A DNA stretch of 64,000 nt from Cupriavidus cauae (GCF_008632125.1 NZ_VWRN01000017.1:97935-161934), one strand, 5' to 3'; counted from the stretch's first letter, positions 16,873 through 26,132 are shown. Notes: generated by a model from the sequence alone, not told the origin. Program-made: numbers and translations.

Positions 16873-17081
16873 GTCGAAGCGACCTTGATGCCTTGCGACA
16901 CCACACCAGCCGCCCGCAATTCCCCCGCCACGATCTCATTGAAACTCTGCGTGGGATTCATTTCGCACAGCATGCCGATCTTGATCCAGAACGCCGCTTG
17001 CGCATTGATCGACCGACATGACACGGCGCTTGCCTTGCGGATTTGATCGTGCAGATCGTCGTCGATATTGACTATGCCCAT
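16869..17081 (-). CDS. ParD-like antitoxin-family protein
   Basis: A 70-residue protein starting MGIVNIDDDLHDQIRKASAVSCRSINAQAAFWIKIG. It has the ribbon-helix-helix arrangement of ParD-like DNA-binding antitoxins (a beta strand of about 6 residues, then two helices). No ParE toxin is present; the partner is the methionine aminopeptidase gene. A perfect inverted repeat (TATATGG-T-CCATATA) starts 12 bp upstream of its start codon and is the natural candidate operator. The pair recurs in several proteobacteria as far as I recall. Confidence 0.8.
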   Translation of the reverse strand: MGIVNIDDDLHDQIRKASAVSCRSINAQAAFWIKIGMLCEMNPTQSFNEIVAGELRAAGVVSQGIKVAST

Positions 17082-17092
17082 TGCGGTATCTC

Positions 17093-17107
17093 TATATGGT
17101 CCATATA
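17093..17107. promoter_or_regulatory. Inverted repeat, candidate ParD-like operator
   Basis: TATATGG-T-CCATATA is a perfect 7-bp dyad with one central base, 12 bp upstream of the ParD-like start codon and 98 bp upstream of the divergent VOC gene. Ribbon-helix-helix antitoxins commonly repress their own promoter through such dyads. Confidence 0.5.
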
Positions 17108-17205
17108 CGAATCATATACGCAAGTCGATTTGCTGCGCAAGGGAAGATTCGCCTGCTGCGCATGCCACAATCTTCGCCAGCCAACACAAAAACGGAGTAG
17201 ACGCG

Positions 17206-17610
17206 ATGAGTGCCACGACCATGGGCATCGACCACATTGGCCTTACCGTTGCAAACCTCGAAGCCTCGACGCGCTTCTTTACGGAATGCCTGGGGTGGCG
17301 CGTATTCGGCAGCGACCCTGCCTACCCCGCTACGTACGTCACCGACGGCACAGCCAAGATCACGCTGTGGCAGGTCGCGGATACAACCGCGTTCGCGGCC
17401 TTCGATCGGAAGAACGCTGTCGGCCTTCACCACCTTGCATTGAAAGTTCCGGACCGGTCATCACTCGACGGCCTCTTCGAACGGGTGCGCGCTTATCCCG
17501 GCGTTCAGGTGGAGTTCGCACCTGAGCCATCCGGCAACGGTCCGAAGTGGCATGCGATGGTGATGGAACCGGGTGGTGCGAGACTTGAGCTCAGTTTCGA
17601 TCCGCGATAG
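17206..17610 (+). CDS. VOC family protein
   Basis: A 134-residue single-domain VOC protein (glyoxalase/bleomycin-resistance superfamily): MGIDHIGLTVANLEASTRFF opens the domain, GLHHLALKVPD starts the second beta-alpha-beta-beta-beta unit, and GGARLELSFDPR closes it. Two His and the Glu of the last strand could be metal ligands. I took the ATG at 17206, preceded by CGGAG; the ATG at 17068 would add an unrelated 46-residue leader. It is divergent to the ParD-like/map pair. Substrate unknown. Confidence 0.8.
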   Translation: MSATTMGIDHIGLTVANLEASTRFFTECLGWRVFGSDPAYPATYVTDGTAKITLWQVADTTAFAAFDRKNAVGLHHLALKVPDRSSLDGLFERVRAYPGVQVEFAPEPSGNGPKWHAMVMEPGGARLELSFDPR

Positions 17611-18034
17611 AAGGCCATTTCAGCAATACGAGCGCAGGCGAAACACAGGGAGAAGTAGTAGACGCTGGAGCCACACAGCTTTCTTTGCCAAGGAACGAGA
17701 GCAGGCATGGAAGTCTCGATGGACACGACCGTTACGTTGCGTCACGCACATCTCGTCATGCTGGACTTCCTTTAACATGAATGAGCACTCGATTGGCGAT
17801 TTTTCTATGCGGGCTACTTAGTGGGTAAGCGCTGTGGAACCAAACAAACGGCCGTGGGGACTCCTATGGATGCTTGCCGCATTCTAGAACGGCTCCAGTA
17901 CGCTGAACGAGTCCTCCGAAATATCGAGCTAACGGTGACCATGTGAGCGCTGGACGTCAGCGCCATTGCGGGGAGCAGCGGCGATGATGGGCTGGCCGGC
18001 GCTGCCACCTCGACCCGAGGCGGTCAGTTGAGGT
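17611..18034. other. Intergenic stretch, nothing recognised
   Basis: 424 bp between the VOC gene and the DUF6572 gene. Short open frames exist on both strands but none has family character, a convincing ribosome site, or codon use like the neighbours. Confidence 0.5.
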
Positions 18035-18035
18035 G

Positions 18036-18383
18036 CTATGCAGAGTCGTCTGCATAGCCAGTTCCCGCGTGACGAAGGGTCAGGGTCGCACCGTAGCTTT
18101 CGATTACTGCCCTTGCTTGCTCGAAGAAGAACTCTGCCCTCTGACTAGGACGAAACCGCATAATGATATCGATCACAAGGCTCCTTTCAGTCGCGTCGGG
18201 ATAGCTTCGATAAATCTCGCCCGATTCTATGAACGCAAGGTAAGTGTTTAGCTTCTCTTGAAGTAGCTCGAGGTGACGGTCGTCCCACGGCAGAGCGTCG
18301 ATGATGCTCAGGTGTATGGCGCCAGTCAGCCGATAAACGCCGACGGCATCAATTGTCGAGCTAGTTTCCACCGCCATTGCCAT
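18036..18383 (-). CDS. DUF6572 family protein
   Basis: A 115-residue protein of the type beginning STIDAVGVYRLTGAIHLSIIDALPW and containing the strongly conserved LLQEKLNTYLAFIESGEIYRSYP segment. I associate this with the uncharacterised DUF6572 family, often found as immunity-like or scattered small genes. The function is unknown. No signal peptide. The stop codon lies within a perfect 10-bp hairpin (18035-18058), which may protect the transcript 3' end. Confidence 0.7.
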   Translation of the reverse strand: MAMAVETSSTIDAVGVYRLTGAIHLSIIDALPWDDRHLELLQEKLNTYLAFIESGEIYRSYPDATERSLVIDIIMRFRPSQRAEFFFEQARAVIESYGATLTLRHAGTGYADDSA

Positions 18384-18616
18384 GTTCCGAAAGAGTTCGC
18401 CACCGATATTCTAGTCCCTACGTTGCGAACTTTGCAGACATCTAGCGATCAGGACTCACTCTGCAGTTGCAAGCGTATTTGCTGACGGTAAATTGGCGCC
18501 AGCGACCGCCTTCCGCTTTCTTTGTCCTGAACAAACCTTCTGGTACCCGGAGGGATCACCCTTGTGAGCTACCATACGTGAAACTGACGCTTCAAATCGA
18601 TAATTCGAGGGGATAA

Positions 18617-20686
18617 ATGAAGCTGCGCCATGCTCAGATAAAGAATTTCCGCCTTCTGTCGGACGTCGACCTCGCTTTGGAGGATCTCACTACGGTTGTT
18701 GTGGGTCGCAACAACAGCGGCAAGACGTCGCTTTCCGAAGTCATCCGGCGGCTACTAGCAGATGGCAGCCCACAGTTTCAGCTTGAAGACTTCTCCAGCT
18801 CTTGTTATGAGTCCTTCATTCTCGCCTGGGAAACCCGGGTTAAAGGCGAACACGACAATACCGTCCGGGCCCTCGTCCCGTACATCGAGCTGCGCCTGAC
18901 GCTCCAGTACAATCCAAATGAGCCTGAATTCGGTCCCTTGAGTCCGTTTGTTATCGACCTCGATCCTGACTGCACCGAGGCACTTGTCGTTCTCCGCTAC
19001 GAGCTAAAAGACGGTCATCTCTCCCAGCTTTTTGACGGCCTGCCCCCGACACCGTTGCCTGCGGAAGCTCGACTGAAGTTTTTTCGCATGTTGCGGGAGC
19101 GGATACCAGGCAACTATGCGATGCGTGTATGGGCGGAAGACCCCAATGATGCTGGAAACCAGCGCCACCTGCCCCCCAATGCGGTGAAGGGTTTGATCAA
19201 GACCGGTTTTATTAACGCACAGCGTGGCTTGGACGATGTCACGTCAAGAGAGTCGGACGTGCTTGCAAAGACTATCGAGCTTCTATTTGCTACGGCGTCA
19301 TCGGCTTCGGCGGGCGCGGCTGACAAACAGATCGCTGACGCCTTGACGGAAGCCGTCCAAGGTATTCAATCGCAGATTGATACAAACTTCGGAGGACAAC
19401 TGAAAGGGTTAATCCCTGCACTGAAAAGCTTCGGATACCCTGGTTTAGGAAATCAGGAGTTGCATACTGAAACACTTCTCGACGTGCGAAAGCTGCTGTC
19501 GAATTTCACGAAAGTTCGTTACGCCGGCTACAGCGGCGTCGCATTGCCCGAATCGTACAACGGTCTCGGCGCACGAAATCTAATCTTCATCCTCTTGCAG
19601 TTGGCCGGGTTCTATAAAGCCTTTCGAGCTGAAGCGACGGCTCCTGGTGTCCACCTCATTTTCATCGAGGAGCCCGAGGCGCATTTGCACCCGCAGATGC
19701 AAGAAGTATTCATTCGGCAACTTGCCAAAACGGCACAATTGCTCGTGGACAGCTCGGAAGACAAGGGGCCCTGGCCGGTCCAGTTCGTCGTATCAACGCA
19801 TTCTTCACACATCGCAAACGAAGCGGGCTTCGAGAGCATCCGTTACTTCCTCGGACGAGACGTGCCTGGTGCGCAACCCGGCATCCGGCAGACCAAGATC
19901 AAGGATTTGCGCAGAGGGCTGGATGGCGTTTCTGAACCAGACAAGAAATTCCTTCACCAGTACATGACACTGACGCGTTGCGATCTTTTCTTTGCAGACA
20001 AGGCCATTCTTGTTGAAGGCTTGAGCGAACGTCTTCTTTTGCCGGCCGTCATTGCCAAGCTCGAAGAGACTGAGCCCGACGCTCCGAAGTTGTCCAGTCA
20101 GTACGTAACCACGATAGAAGTGGGGGGAGCGTACGCGCATTTGTTCTTTAGGCTTCTACACTTCCTCGAACTCCGTAGCTTGATTATCACTGACCTTGAT
20201 GCTGTCGAAGAAGCAGGCGGTTCGGCATGCGAGGTCCATAAAGGAACATATTCAAGCAACGCATGCCTGAAAGCGTGGTTTTCCGAGGATGATCCATTCA
20301 CCCTCCAGGGACTGTTGACAAAGCGCGAGACCGACAAGATAAAAGACGGAAATCGAATAGCATATCAATGTGCTGAAGTCGAACACGGTCCATGTGGACG
20401 GACTTTCGAGGACGCCTTCATCCTCGCAAATCAGACACTGTTTGGGCTGTCGGGCGATACTAGAGAGGAGTTGGAGGTCGCCGCCCGTGGCAAAGCAGGA
20501 GAATTCAAGAAATCGGAATTCGCACTTAAGTATGCCATTGAGGAAAAAAGGTGGAGTGCTCCGAGGTATCTTGTTGACGGTGTGCGATGGCTGGCAGCAG
20601 GCATCGAACCTGATCTATCCGATCCTGCACTGGCTTTGGCAGCAGACGCTATCGTTGCGAAGGCGGAGGCCGCTCCCCATGGTTGA
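18617..20686 (+). CDS. OLD-family ATPase/TOPRIM nuclease, Gabija GajA-like
   Basis: A 689-residue overcoming-lysogenization-defect (OLD) protein. It has an N-terminal ABC-type ATPase with Walker A GRNNSGKTS (residues 30-38), Walker B LIFIEEPEAHLHP (about 346-358) and VSTHSSHIA (about 393-401), then a TOPRIM domain with LVEGLSER (about 465-472) and the acidic strand IITDLDAVEE (about 523). Class 2 OLD nucleases act with a UvrD-type helicase, as GajA does with GajB in the Gabija anti-phage system, where nucleotide depletion releases DNA cleavage. Here the helicase gene overlaps by 8 bp. The protein is about 100 residues longer than the best-studied GajA. An AGGGG ribosome site precedes the ATG. 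Composition is more AT-rich than surrounding catabolic genes. Confidence 0.85.
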   Translation: MKLRHAQIKNFRLLSDVDLALEDLTTVVVGRNNSGKTSLSEVIRRLLADGSPQFQLEDFSSSCYESFILAWETRVKGEHDNTVRALVPYIELRLTLQYNPNEPEFGPLSPFVIDLDPDCTEALVVLRYELKDGHLSQLFDGLPPTPLPAEARLKFFRMLRERIPGNYAMRVWAEDPNDAGNQRHLPPNAVKGLIKTGFINAQRGLDDVTSRESDVLAKTIELLFATASSASAGAADKQIADALTEAVQGIQSQIDTNFGGQLKGLIPALKSFGYPGLGNQELHTETLLDVRKLLSNFTKVRYAGYSGVALPESYNGLGARNLIFILLQLAGFYKAFRAEATAPGVHLIFIEEPEAHLHPQMQEVFIRQLAKTAQLLVDSSEDKGPWPVQFVVSTHSSHIANEAGFESIRYFLGRDVPGAQPGIRQTKIKDLRRGLDGVSEPDKKFLHQYMTLTRCDLFFADKAILVEGLSERLLLPAVIAKLEETEPDAPKLSSQYVTTIEVGGAYAHLFFRLLHFLELRSLIITDLDAVEEAGGSACEVHKGTYSSNACLKAWFSEDDPFTLQGLLTKRETDKIKDGNRIAYQCAEVEHGPCGRTFEDAFILANQTLFGLSGDTREELEVAARGKAGEFKKSEFALKYAIEEKRWSAPRYLVDGVRWLAAGIEPDLSDPALALAADAIVAKAEAAPHG

Positions 20687-22415
20687 TACGCAATCCCCGG
20701 CCGAGTTGGCGAGTCGACGTGCCCTCGACGCAATGTTCCAATGTCTCGATCAAGGACTGAGTTTCCGGCTGGAAGCTGGCGCTGGTGCCGGTAAGACGTA
20801 TTCTTTGATCAAGGCATTGCAGTATCTTATCGAGCGAAATGAGCATAATTTCCCGAGGAAAAATCAACAGATTGCATGCATTACGTTCACGAACGTTGCT
20901 AGAGACGAGATTGCTGCTCGCACCGACAAGAGCCCGTTGGTGTACTGCGAGACCAACCACGCTTTCTGCTGGTCCCTGATTAGTGGCTTCCAGAAGCAGC
21001 TACGATCTCTGGTCGAGGCAATGCCACATTGGCAAGAGCGACTTGCAGAGATCGGGGGCAGTCTCGGCCCTCGCGTGGTGGAGTACAACTTTGGCCACCG
21101 CTCCATTCGCGAGGACCGTGTATCGATCCACCATGATGATGTACTGCCCCTCACGATTTCCTTGATGGAGAATTTGAAATTCCGTCGGATGGTTGCAGAT
21201 CGCTTCCCTATCATACTGGTGGACGAATACCAGGACACTGACAAGGATTGGGTCGAGGCCATCAAGCGGCTTTTTCTAAGCAATTCAGGTGGGCCACTGT
21301 TCGGCTTTTTCGGAGACAACTGGCAGAAGATATATGGCGATGGGTGCGGCAGACTTGAACACCAATCTGTGAGAGAAATCGGAAAGGAAGCGAACTTCCG
21401 ATCGGTCAAGACGATTGTGGATTGTCTTAACCGGATGCGCCCTCAATTACGACAGGAAGTGAAAGATCCGGATTCGACAGGCCAGGTTAGCGTTTTTCAC
21501 ACGAATGACTGGGCGGGGCAACGCAGAACCGGCGGACATTGGAGCGGTGACCTTCCCGCCGAAACTGCTCACCAGGCGCTGGAGCGCGTCAAGGATATTC
21601 TGATGCAGCAAGGATGGGATCTTGCGCCCGCTTGTACGAAGATCCTGATGTTGACGCACAGGCTGCTCGCACACGAACAGGGCTACACAAGCTTGCCAAC
21701 CGTTTTTCGCTACAACGACGCCTTCACCAAGAAGGAGCATCCGCATATCGCTTATCTGGTTGATGAGCTCGAACCGGCCTGCGACGCGTTCGCGGCAAAT
21801 CGGTTTGGGTCGATGTTCGAAGCTCTGGGCGCGACTACCCCGCTTCTTCGCAGCCATGCGGACAAGGCTGTTTGGCACAATGCGATGACTCGACTCTTGG
21901 AGCTTCGTTCGACGGGCACTGTTGGAGATGTGATCGATCACGTCCTTGAGCGACGCAGGCCCCGCCTTCCAGACGCGGTCGAAAAGCGTGAGCGCGAACT
22001 ACGCGAATTCGTTGGAGCGCCTGGTGAAGACATGCCGGAAAACCTCGTCGAAATCAAACGACTGCGCGCTGTTCCATACGCGGAGATATCGGCGCTGAGA
22101 ACTTATCTGGATGGTCATTCGCCTTTTGAAACCAAGCACGGAGTGAAGGGGGCCGAATTCGAAAACGTCCTGGTTGTTATCGGTCGGGGATGGAACCAGT
22201 ATAACTTTGGCGAAATGCTAGCTTTGGCCGCTGGGCAAGCTATTCCGGCGGCAAGGCAGGACTTCTTTGAGCGAAACCGCAATCTCTTCTATGTCGCTTG
22301 TTCCCGTCCCAAACGGCGCCTCGCACTGCTATTCACCCAGCTACTGTCGCCGGAAGCATTTGGCACGCTGGAACAATGGTTTTTGCCAGAGAACATGCAG
22401 GCGGTCCCGCTCTGA
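20679..22415 (+). CDS. UvrD/PcrA-like helicase, Gabija GajB-like
   Basis: A 578-residue superfamily 1A helicase. It has Walker A GAGAGKTYS (residues about 35-43), motif II DEYQDTD (about 180-186), FGDNWQKIYG (motif III region), and NLFYVACSRPKRR (motif VI, about 535). The start at 20679 overlaps the OLD gene stop by 8 bp; the longer frame to 20370 is inside the OLD gene. In Gabija, GajB senses DNA termini and activates GajA; I infer the same partnership. The N-terminal two-thirds fit the SF1 core, while the region at about 255-430 is divergent. Confidence 0.85.
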   Translation: MVDTQSPAELASRRALDAMFQCLDQGLSFRLEAGAGAGKTYSLIKALQYLIERNEHNFPRKNQQIACITFTNVARDEIAARTDKSPLVYCETNHAFCWSLISGFQKQLRSLVEAMPHWQERLAEIGGSLGPRVVEYNFGHRSIREDRVSIHHDDVLPLTISLMENLKFRRMVADRFPIILVDEYQDTDKDWVEAIKRLFLSNSGGPLFGFFGDNWQKIYGDGCGRLEHQSVREIGKEANFRSVKTIVDCLNRMRPQLRQEVKDPDSTGQVSVFHTNDWAGQRRTGGHWSGDLPAETAHQALERVKDILMQQGWDLAPACTKILMLTHRLLAHEQGYTSLPTVFRYNDAFTKKEHPHIAYLVDELEPACDAFAANRFGSMFEALGATTPLLRSHADKAVWHNAMTRLLELRSTGTVGDVIDHVLERRRPRLPDAVEKRERELREFVGAPGEDMPENLVEIKRLRAVPYAEISALRTYLDGHSPFETKHGVKGAEFENVLVVIGRGWNQYNFGEMLALAAGQAIPAARQDFFERNRNLFYVACSRPKRRLALLFTQLLSPEAFGTLEQWFLPENMQAVPL

Positions 22416-22749
22416 CGGGAGACCCATTGATGCCATCGAGTGAGCTTTATGTGACCAATTATGGCATTCATCTCTCGCATGAATTCCGTCGAGCTTCGGC
22501 CGTTTCCAGTCGACCCCAACCATGTGACGGCCCAACAACCGTTGTACTTGGTAGCAGTCTTTGACGGCACGCTTGATCGAAGACTTGGTATGGGTCGCTA
22601 ACCGGCCATCGAGCAACATCGCTCCTAGCCAATTCCGGCCCATCTAGGGCGGTGCAACAATGTCTGCCATTGGCCTTCGACGGCGGCGTGAAAGAAGACA
22701 TATGGACGCGCAAATGACGGAAACCCATTCTGGTACTCGACCCTCGCCC
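22416..22749. other. Intergenic stretch with possible gene debris
   Basis: 334 bp after the helicase gene. The minus strand is open at 22341-22643 in one frame, with a peptide (core LLGRHMVGVDWKRP) that I cannot assign; it may be a remnant of a mobile-element or phage gene. No ribosome site, promoter or terminator is convincing. Confidence 0.35.
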
Positions 22750-23814
22750 TCACCTCCGAAACCAAACCACCGACAACCCACACCCCACCACCAGCAACAC
22801 CACCGCCCCCGCCGCCAACAACGCACTGACCTCAACCTCTTTCCGCTCCAACGCAAACCGGCTGGTAAGCCGCCGATAAACCTGCGTCAGGTCAGCCGCG
22901 GAGCTGGCCTGAAAGTACTCACCATCGGTCAGCATTGCGACCTGCCGCAAGGTCGCCTCATCCAGTTGCACGGGCGAAGAAATTCCCGGCGGTGCTGCGC
23001 CCTCCTCTAGCGGTGTACCGAAGCCCACGGTGTAGACCCGCACCCCTCGCTGGGCGGCCATGCGCGCCGCGTCCAGCGGATCCGGGCCGGTGGTGCGGCG
23101 GCCATCGCTGAGCAGGATGATTGCGCCGTGGCGATAGGAGCCGGGGCTCGCCGAAGGCTGCTCTTGTTCGCGCTTGCGGACGGCTTCCGCCGCGGCGGCT
23201 TCTGACAGCGATCTGCCGCCGGGTCCGGGGGCAAGTGATTCGCCACCGAAAATAATCGCTTCGAGATCGATGCCATCGTTGGGCAACAGCACCGCCAGTG
23301 CCTGGATCAGCCCGCTGCCGGTTGCCGTGCCGTGCTGGAGTTGAAAGCGGTCGATCGCGTCGAGCATGTCCTGCCGGCTCTCGGTGGGCGGAAGCACCAC
23401 GGTCGCGGTGGCGGCAAACGACACAATGCCCAGGCGCACGCTGGCGGGCAATCCGATGATGAAATCGCGCGCAGCGTGCTGGGCGGCGGCGATTCGGGTA
23501 GGTGCCACGTCGGCCGCTGCCATGCTGCGGGAGGTATCCATCGCGAGCACTACCGTGACGGTGTCGGAGGGCAGCGTGATCGTGGCGGTGGGACGGGCGC
23601 AAGCCAGCAGGGCGACGCCAAGCCCCAGCAAGACGAGGAACGGCGGGATGTGGCGCCGCACTCGTTGCTTGCGGCCGAGGGCGGCCCGCGGCAGCGCAAT
23701 ACTGGCGTACATCAAGGCGGCTTTTTTGCGCCGCGCAATCACGTAGAGGTAGGCGGCTGCCAGCAAGGGGAGAGCCAGCAGCAGCCAGAGCATTTGTGGC
23801 CAGAGAAACTGCAT
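22750..23814 (-). CDS. VWA-domain membrane protein (BatA/BatB-like)
   Basis: A 354-residue membrane-anchored von Willebrand factor A protein. Two N-terminal membrane segments (about residues 6-22 and 58-75) precede the VWA domain with an intact MIDAS motif (AMDTSRSM, D-x-S-x-S) and LLSDGRRTTG. A C-terminal hydrophobic segment (VSALLAAGAVVLLVVGCGL) follows. This layout is that of the Bat aerotolerance-type proteins usually found beside a MoxR AAA ATPase, but no MoxR or DUF58 gene is here, so it is an orphan. I placed the start at 23814, where GGAGCAGGGC-ATG provides a ribosome site. Confidence 0.8.
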   Translation of the reverse strand: MQFLWPQMLWLLLALPLLAAAYLYVIARRKKAALMYASIALPRAALGRKQRVRRHIPPFLVLLGLGVALLACARPTATITLPSDTVTVVLAMDTSRSMAAADVAPTRIAAAQHAARDFIIGLPASVRLGIVSFAATATVVLPPTESRQDMLDAIDRFQLQHGTATGSGLIQALAVLLPNDGIDLEAIIFGGESLAPGPGGRSLSEAAAAEAVRKREQEQPSASPGSYRHGAIILLSDGRRTTGPDPLDAARMAAQRGVRVYTVGFGTPLEEGAAPPGISSPVQLDEATLRQVAMLTDGEYFQASSAADLTQVYRRLTSRFALERKEVEVSALLAAGAVVLLVVGCGLSVVWFRR

Positions 23815-23871
23815 GCCCTGCTCCATGGCGCGTGGTATGACGATGGTACTGCGTTTCCAAGTCCGGCATTC

Positions 23872-24020
23872 GCTCCGGCCATTCGCTTCGGGCATCCGCT
23901 TCAGGCATCCGCTTCAGGCATCCGCTTCAGGCATCCGCTTCAGGCATCCGCTTCAGGCATCCGCTTCGGGCATTCGCTTCCGGCATTCGTCCGAGCATTT
24001 GCTCCGGGCATTCGCGCCCT
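23872..24020 (+). repeat. 13-bp tandem repeat (GGCATCCGCTTCA), about 10 units
   Basis: Five exact copies of GGCATCCGCTTCA start at 23891, 23904, 23917, 23930 and 23943. A sixth differs at the last base (23956), and degenerate units flank both sides from about 23872 to 24020. The repeat lies between the divergent VWA and amidohydrolase genes. Its 13-bp period rules out a coding repeat. Confidence 0.85.
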
Positions 24021-24220
24021 GCCATTCGCGCTCGGGCACTAGCTCAGGCATCCCCTCGCCCTTTCCCGCACCGCAGTTTTCTCTTATGATGCCGCGCGTC
24101 ATATCGGCCGGTAGAAGGACGACCGCCGGTCGGTAAATGACGGCGCTTTGCCAGCGTTCGGCGCCATCCCGGGCGTCTTTGACACACCATAAAAAATCAG
24201 CACAACAACAAGGAGTCACC

Positions 24221-25900
24221 TTGAAGAAGTCCATCCGCACGAGTCTGCTCGCGCTGGCCGCCATGGCCGCCGTTCACGCACATGCCGCTCCCACGCTGGT
24301 GCAGTCCGTTCAGGGCTACACGCTGCAGAACGACAAGATCGTCACCTTCAGCGGCCTGGTGTTCGACCAGGGCAAGGTATTGGAGACCGGCGATGCTGCC
24401 GCGCTGCGCGCGAAGTATCCGGATGCCAAGCGCATCGACGGCCAGGGCAAGACGCTGCTGCCGGGCCTGATTGATGCCCACGGCCACGTGTTCCGGCTGG
24501 GCTTCAAGACGACCGAGATCTCGCTGTCGGGCACGCGGACCCTGCAGGAAGCGCAGGGCCAGATCCGCGACTATGCGCAGAAGAATCCGCAGCGCCAGTG
24601 GCTGCTCGGCTATGGCTGGAATCAGGTGAACTGGAAACTGGGCCGCTTCCCGACCGCGGCCGAGCTCGATGCGGCGGTGTCGGACCGCCCGGTGCGCCTG
24701 GTGCGCGTCGATGGCCACGCGGCCTGGCTGAACACCAAGGCGCTGCAGGCGGCCGGCATCACGCGCGACACCAAGGACCCCGCCGGCGGCCGTATCGAGC
24801 GCGATGCCAACGGCAATCCGACCGGCGTGCTGATCGACAAGGCCATGGCGCTGGTCAACAACGTGATCCCGCCCTACTCCGACGACGATCGGCGTGCCGC
24901 GCTGGCCGCCGCCGTCGCGCATCTGAACGCGCTGGGCCTGACCTCTGTCGGCGATGCCGGCGTGACCGTCGCCGACGATCGCATCTATCGCGAGTTCGCC
25001 GACCAGGGCAAGCTGACTACGCGCATCTACGGGATGATTCGCGACACCGGCGAGGACTTCAAGACGCTGTCCGCCAAGGGCCCCCTGATCGGTTACGGCA
25101 ACGACCGCTACGATCTGCGCGCCGTGAAGCTCTACGGCGACGGCGCGCTGGGCAGCCGTGGTGCCGCGCTGATGGAGCCCTACACCGACGACCACGCGCA
25201 TAGCGGCCTGCTGTTCATGAGCGATGCCGCGATGCAGGCCAGCGTGAAGACCGCGCTGAAGGCCGGCTACCAGGTCAATGTGCATGCGATCGGCGACAAG
25301 ACCAACCATCAGGTGCTCGACGCGATGGAAGTCGCCTACAAGGACGTGGGCGGCCGCGAGCTGCGCAATCGGATCGAGCACGCACAGGTGGTCTCGCTGC
25401 CCGATATCCCGCGCTTCAAGACGCTGAACCTGATCGCGTCGATGCAACCGACCCACGCCACCAGCGACATGAACATGGCGGAAGACCGCATCGGCAAGGA
25501 GCGCATCAAGGGCGCCTATGCCTGGCAGACCTTCCTGAAGCAGGGCACCGTGATCGCGGGCGGCTCGGATTTCCCGGTGGAATCGGCCAACCCGTTCTAC
25601 GGCCTGCACGCCGCGGTGACGCGCACCGACCATGAGGGCCGCCCCATCAAGGGCTGGCACCCCGAGGAAGCGATGACGCTGCCGCAGGCGTTCCGCGCGT
25701 TCACGATGGATGCCGCCTACGCGCAGCATCAGGAGAAGACGCTGGGTTCGCTGGAGCCGGGCAAGTGGGCCGACTTCATTCTGGTGGACCGTGATCTCTT
25801 CAAGGTCGCACCAGCCGACATCTGGAAAATCCAGGTGCTGGAGACCTGGGTGGCCGGTGAGCGCGTGTACGCAAAGGGCGATCAGGCGGCGAAGCGCTGA
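24221..25900 (+). CDS. Exported amidohydrolase (YtcJ-like)
   Basis: A 559-residue metal-dependent amidohydrolase of the YtcJ/AmiHydrolase-3 type. From the TTG start at 24221, with AAGGAG 5 bp upstream, it has a typical signal peptide (KKSIRTSLLALAAMAAVHAHA, then A-P), so the enzyme is predicted to be periplasmic. Metal-site motifs are DAHGHVFRLG (HxH), NVHAIGDKTNHQ, RIEHAQVV and GSDFPVESANPFYG. The in-frame ATG at 24137 would place 28 extra residues before the signal peptide and is unlikely. The substrate of this family is usually an N-acyl or cyclic amide; nothing here narrows it down. It is followed by a strong terminator. Confidence 0.85.
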   Translation: MKKSIRTSLLALAAMAAVHAHAAPTLVQSVQGYTLQNDKIVTFSGLVFDQGKVLETGDAAALRAKYPDAKRIDGQGKTLLPGLIDAHGHVFRLGFKTTEISLSGTRTLQEAQGQIRDYAQKNPQRQWLLGYGWNQVNWKLGRFPTAAELDAAVSDRPVRLVRVDGHAAWLNTKALQAAGITRDTKDPAGGRIERDANGNPTGVLIDKAMALVNNVIPPYSDDDRRAALAAAVAHLNALGLTSVGDAGVTVADDRIYREFADQGKLTTRIYGMIRDTGEDFKTLSAKGPLIGYGNDRYDLRAVKLYGDGALGSRGAALMEPYTDDHAHSGLLFMSDAAMQASVKTALKAGYQVNVHAIGDKTNHQVLDAMEVAYKDVGGRELRNRIEHAQVVSLPDIPRFKTLNLIASMQPTHATSDMNMAEDRIGKERIKGAYAWQTFLKQGTVIAGGSDFPVESANPFYGLHAAVTRTDHEGRPIKGWHPEEAMTLPQAFRAFTMDAAYAQHQEKTLGSLEPGKWADFILVDRDLFKVAPADIWKIQVLETWVAGERVYAKGDQAAKR

Positions 25901-25929
25901 TAGATCCGACCGCAACGTCATCAGACAAG

Positions 25930-25966
25930 AGCCCTGCTGGACCATCGTTCAGCAGGGCTTTTTTTT
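25930..25966 (+). terminator. Rho-independent terminator of the amidohydrolase gene
   Basis: A 9-bp stem (AGCCCTGCT / AGCAGGGCT) with a 12-nt loop and a run of eight T. Confidence 0.9.
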
Positions 25967-26132
25967 GCGGGCCGCCGTTCGCAATGACGGGCGATTCTGC
26001 CTGACAGATGGTTACTGCCGATCGCCTCCTTTGGTGCGTGGTGCCGATTCCAATGGCCGCCCCAGCCCTCGCTGCGGCCTCCGGAGGCAAACAACGCTAG
26101 TATTCGCCGAATCCGCCCTTCATCGATTCGGT

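Noticed and set aside
22341..22643. Possible integrase or transposase remnant
   Set aside because: The peptide is not similar enough to any recognisable recombinase; reported only as unassigned debris.
23872..24020. 13-bp array considered as CRISPR or iteron origin
   Set aside because: Repeats abut without spacers and there is no rep or cas gene nearby.
24197..25945. Antisense frame of 582 residues across the amidohydrolase gene
   Set aside because: A shadow of the high-GC codon pattern; the amidohydrolase frame has motifs, signal peptide and ribosome site.
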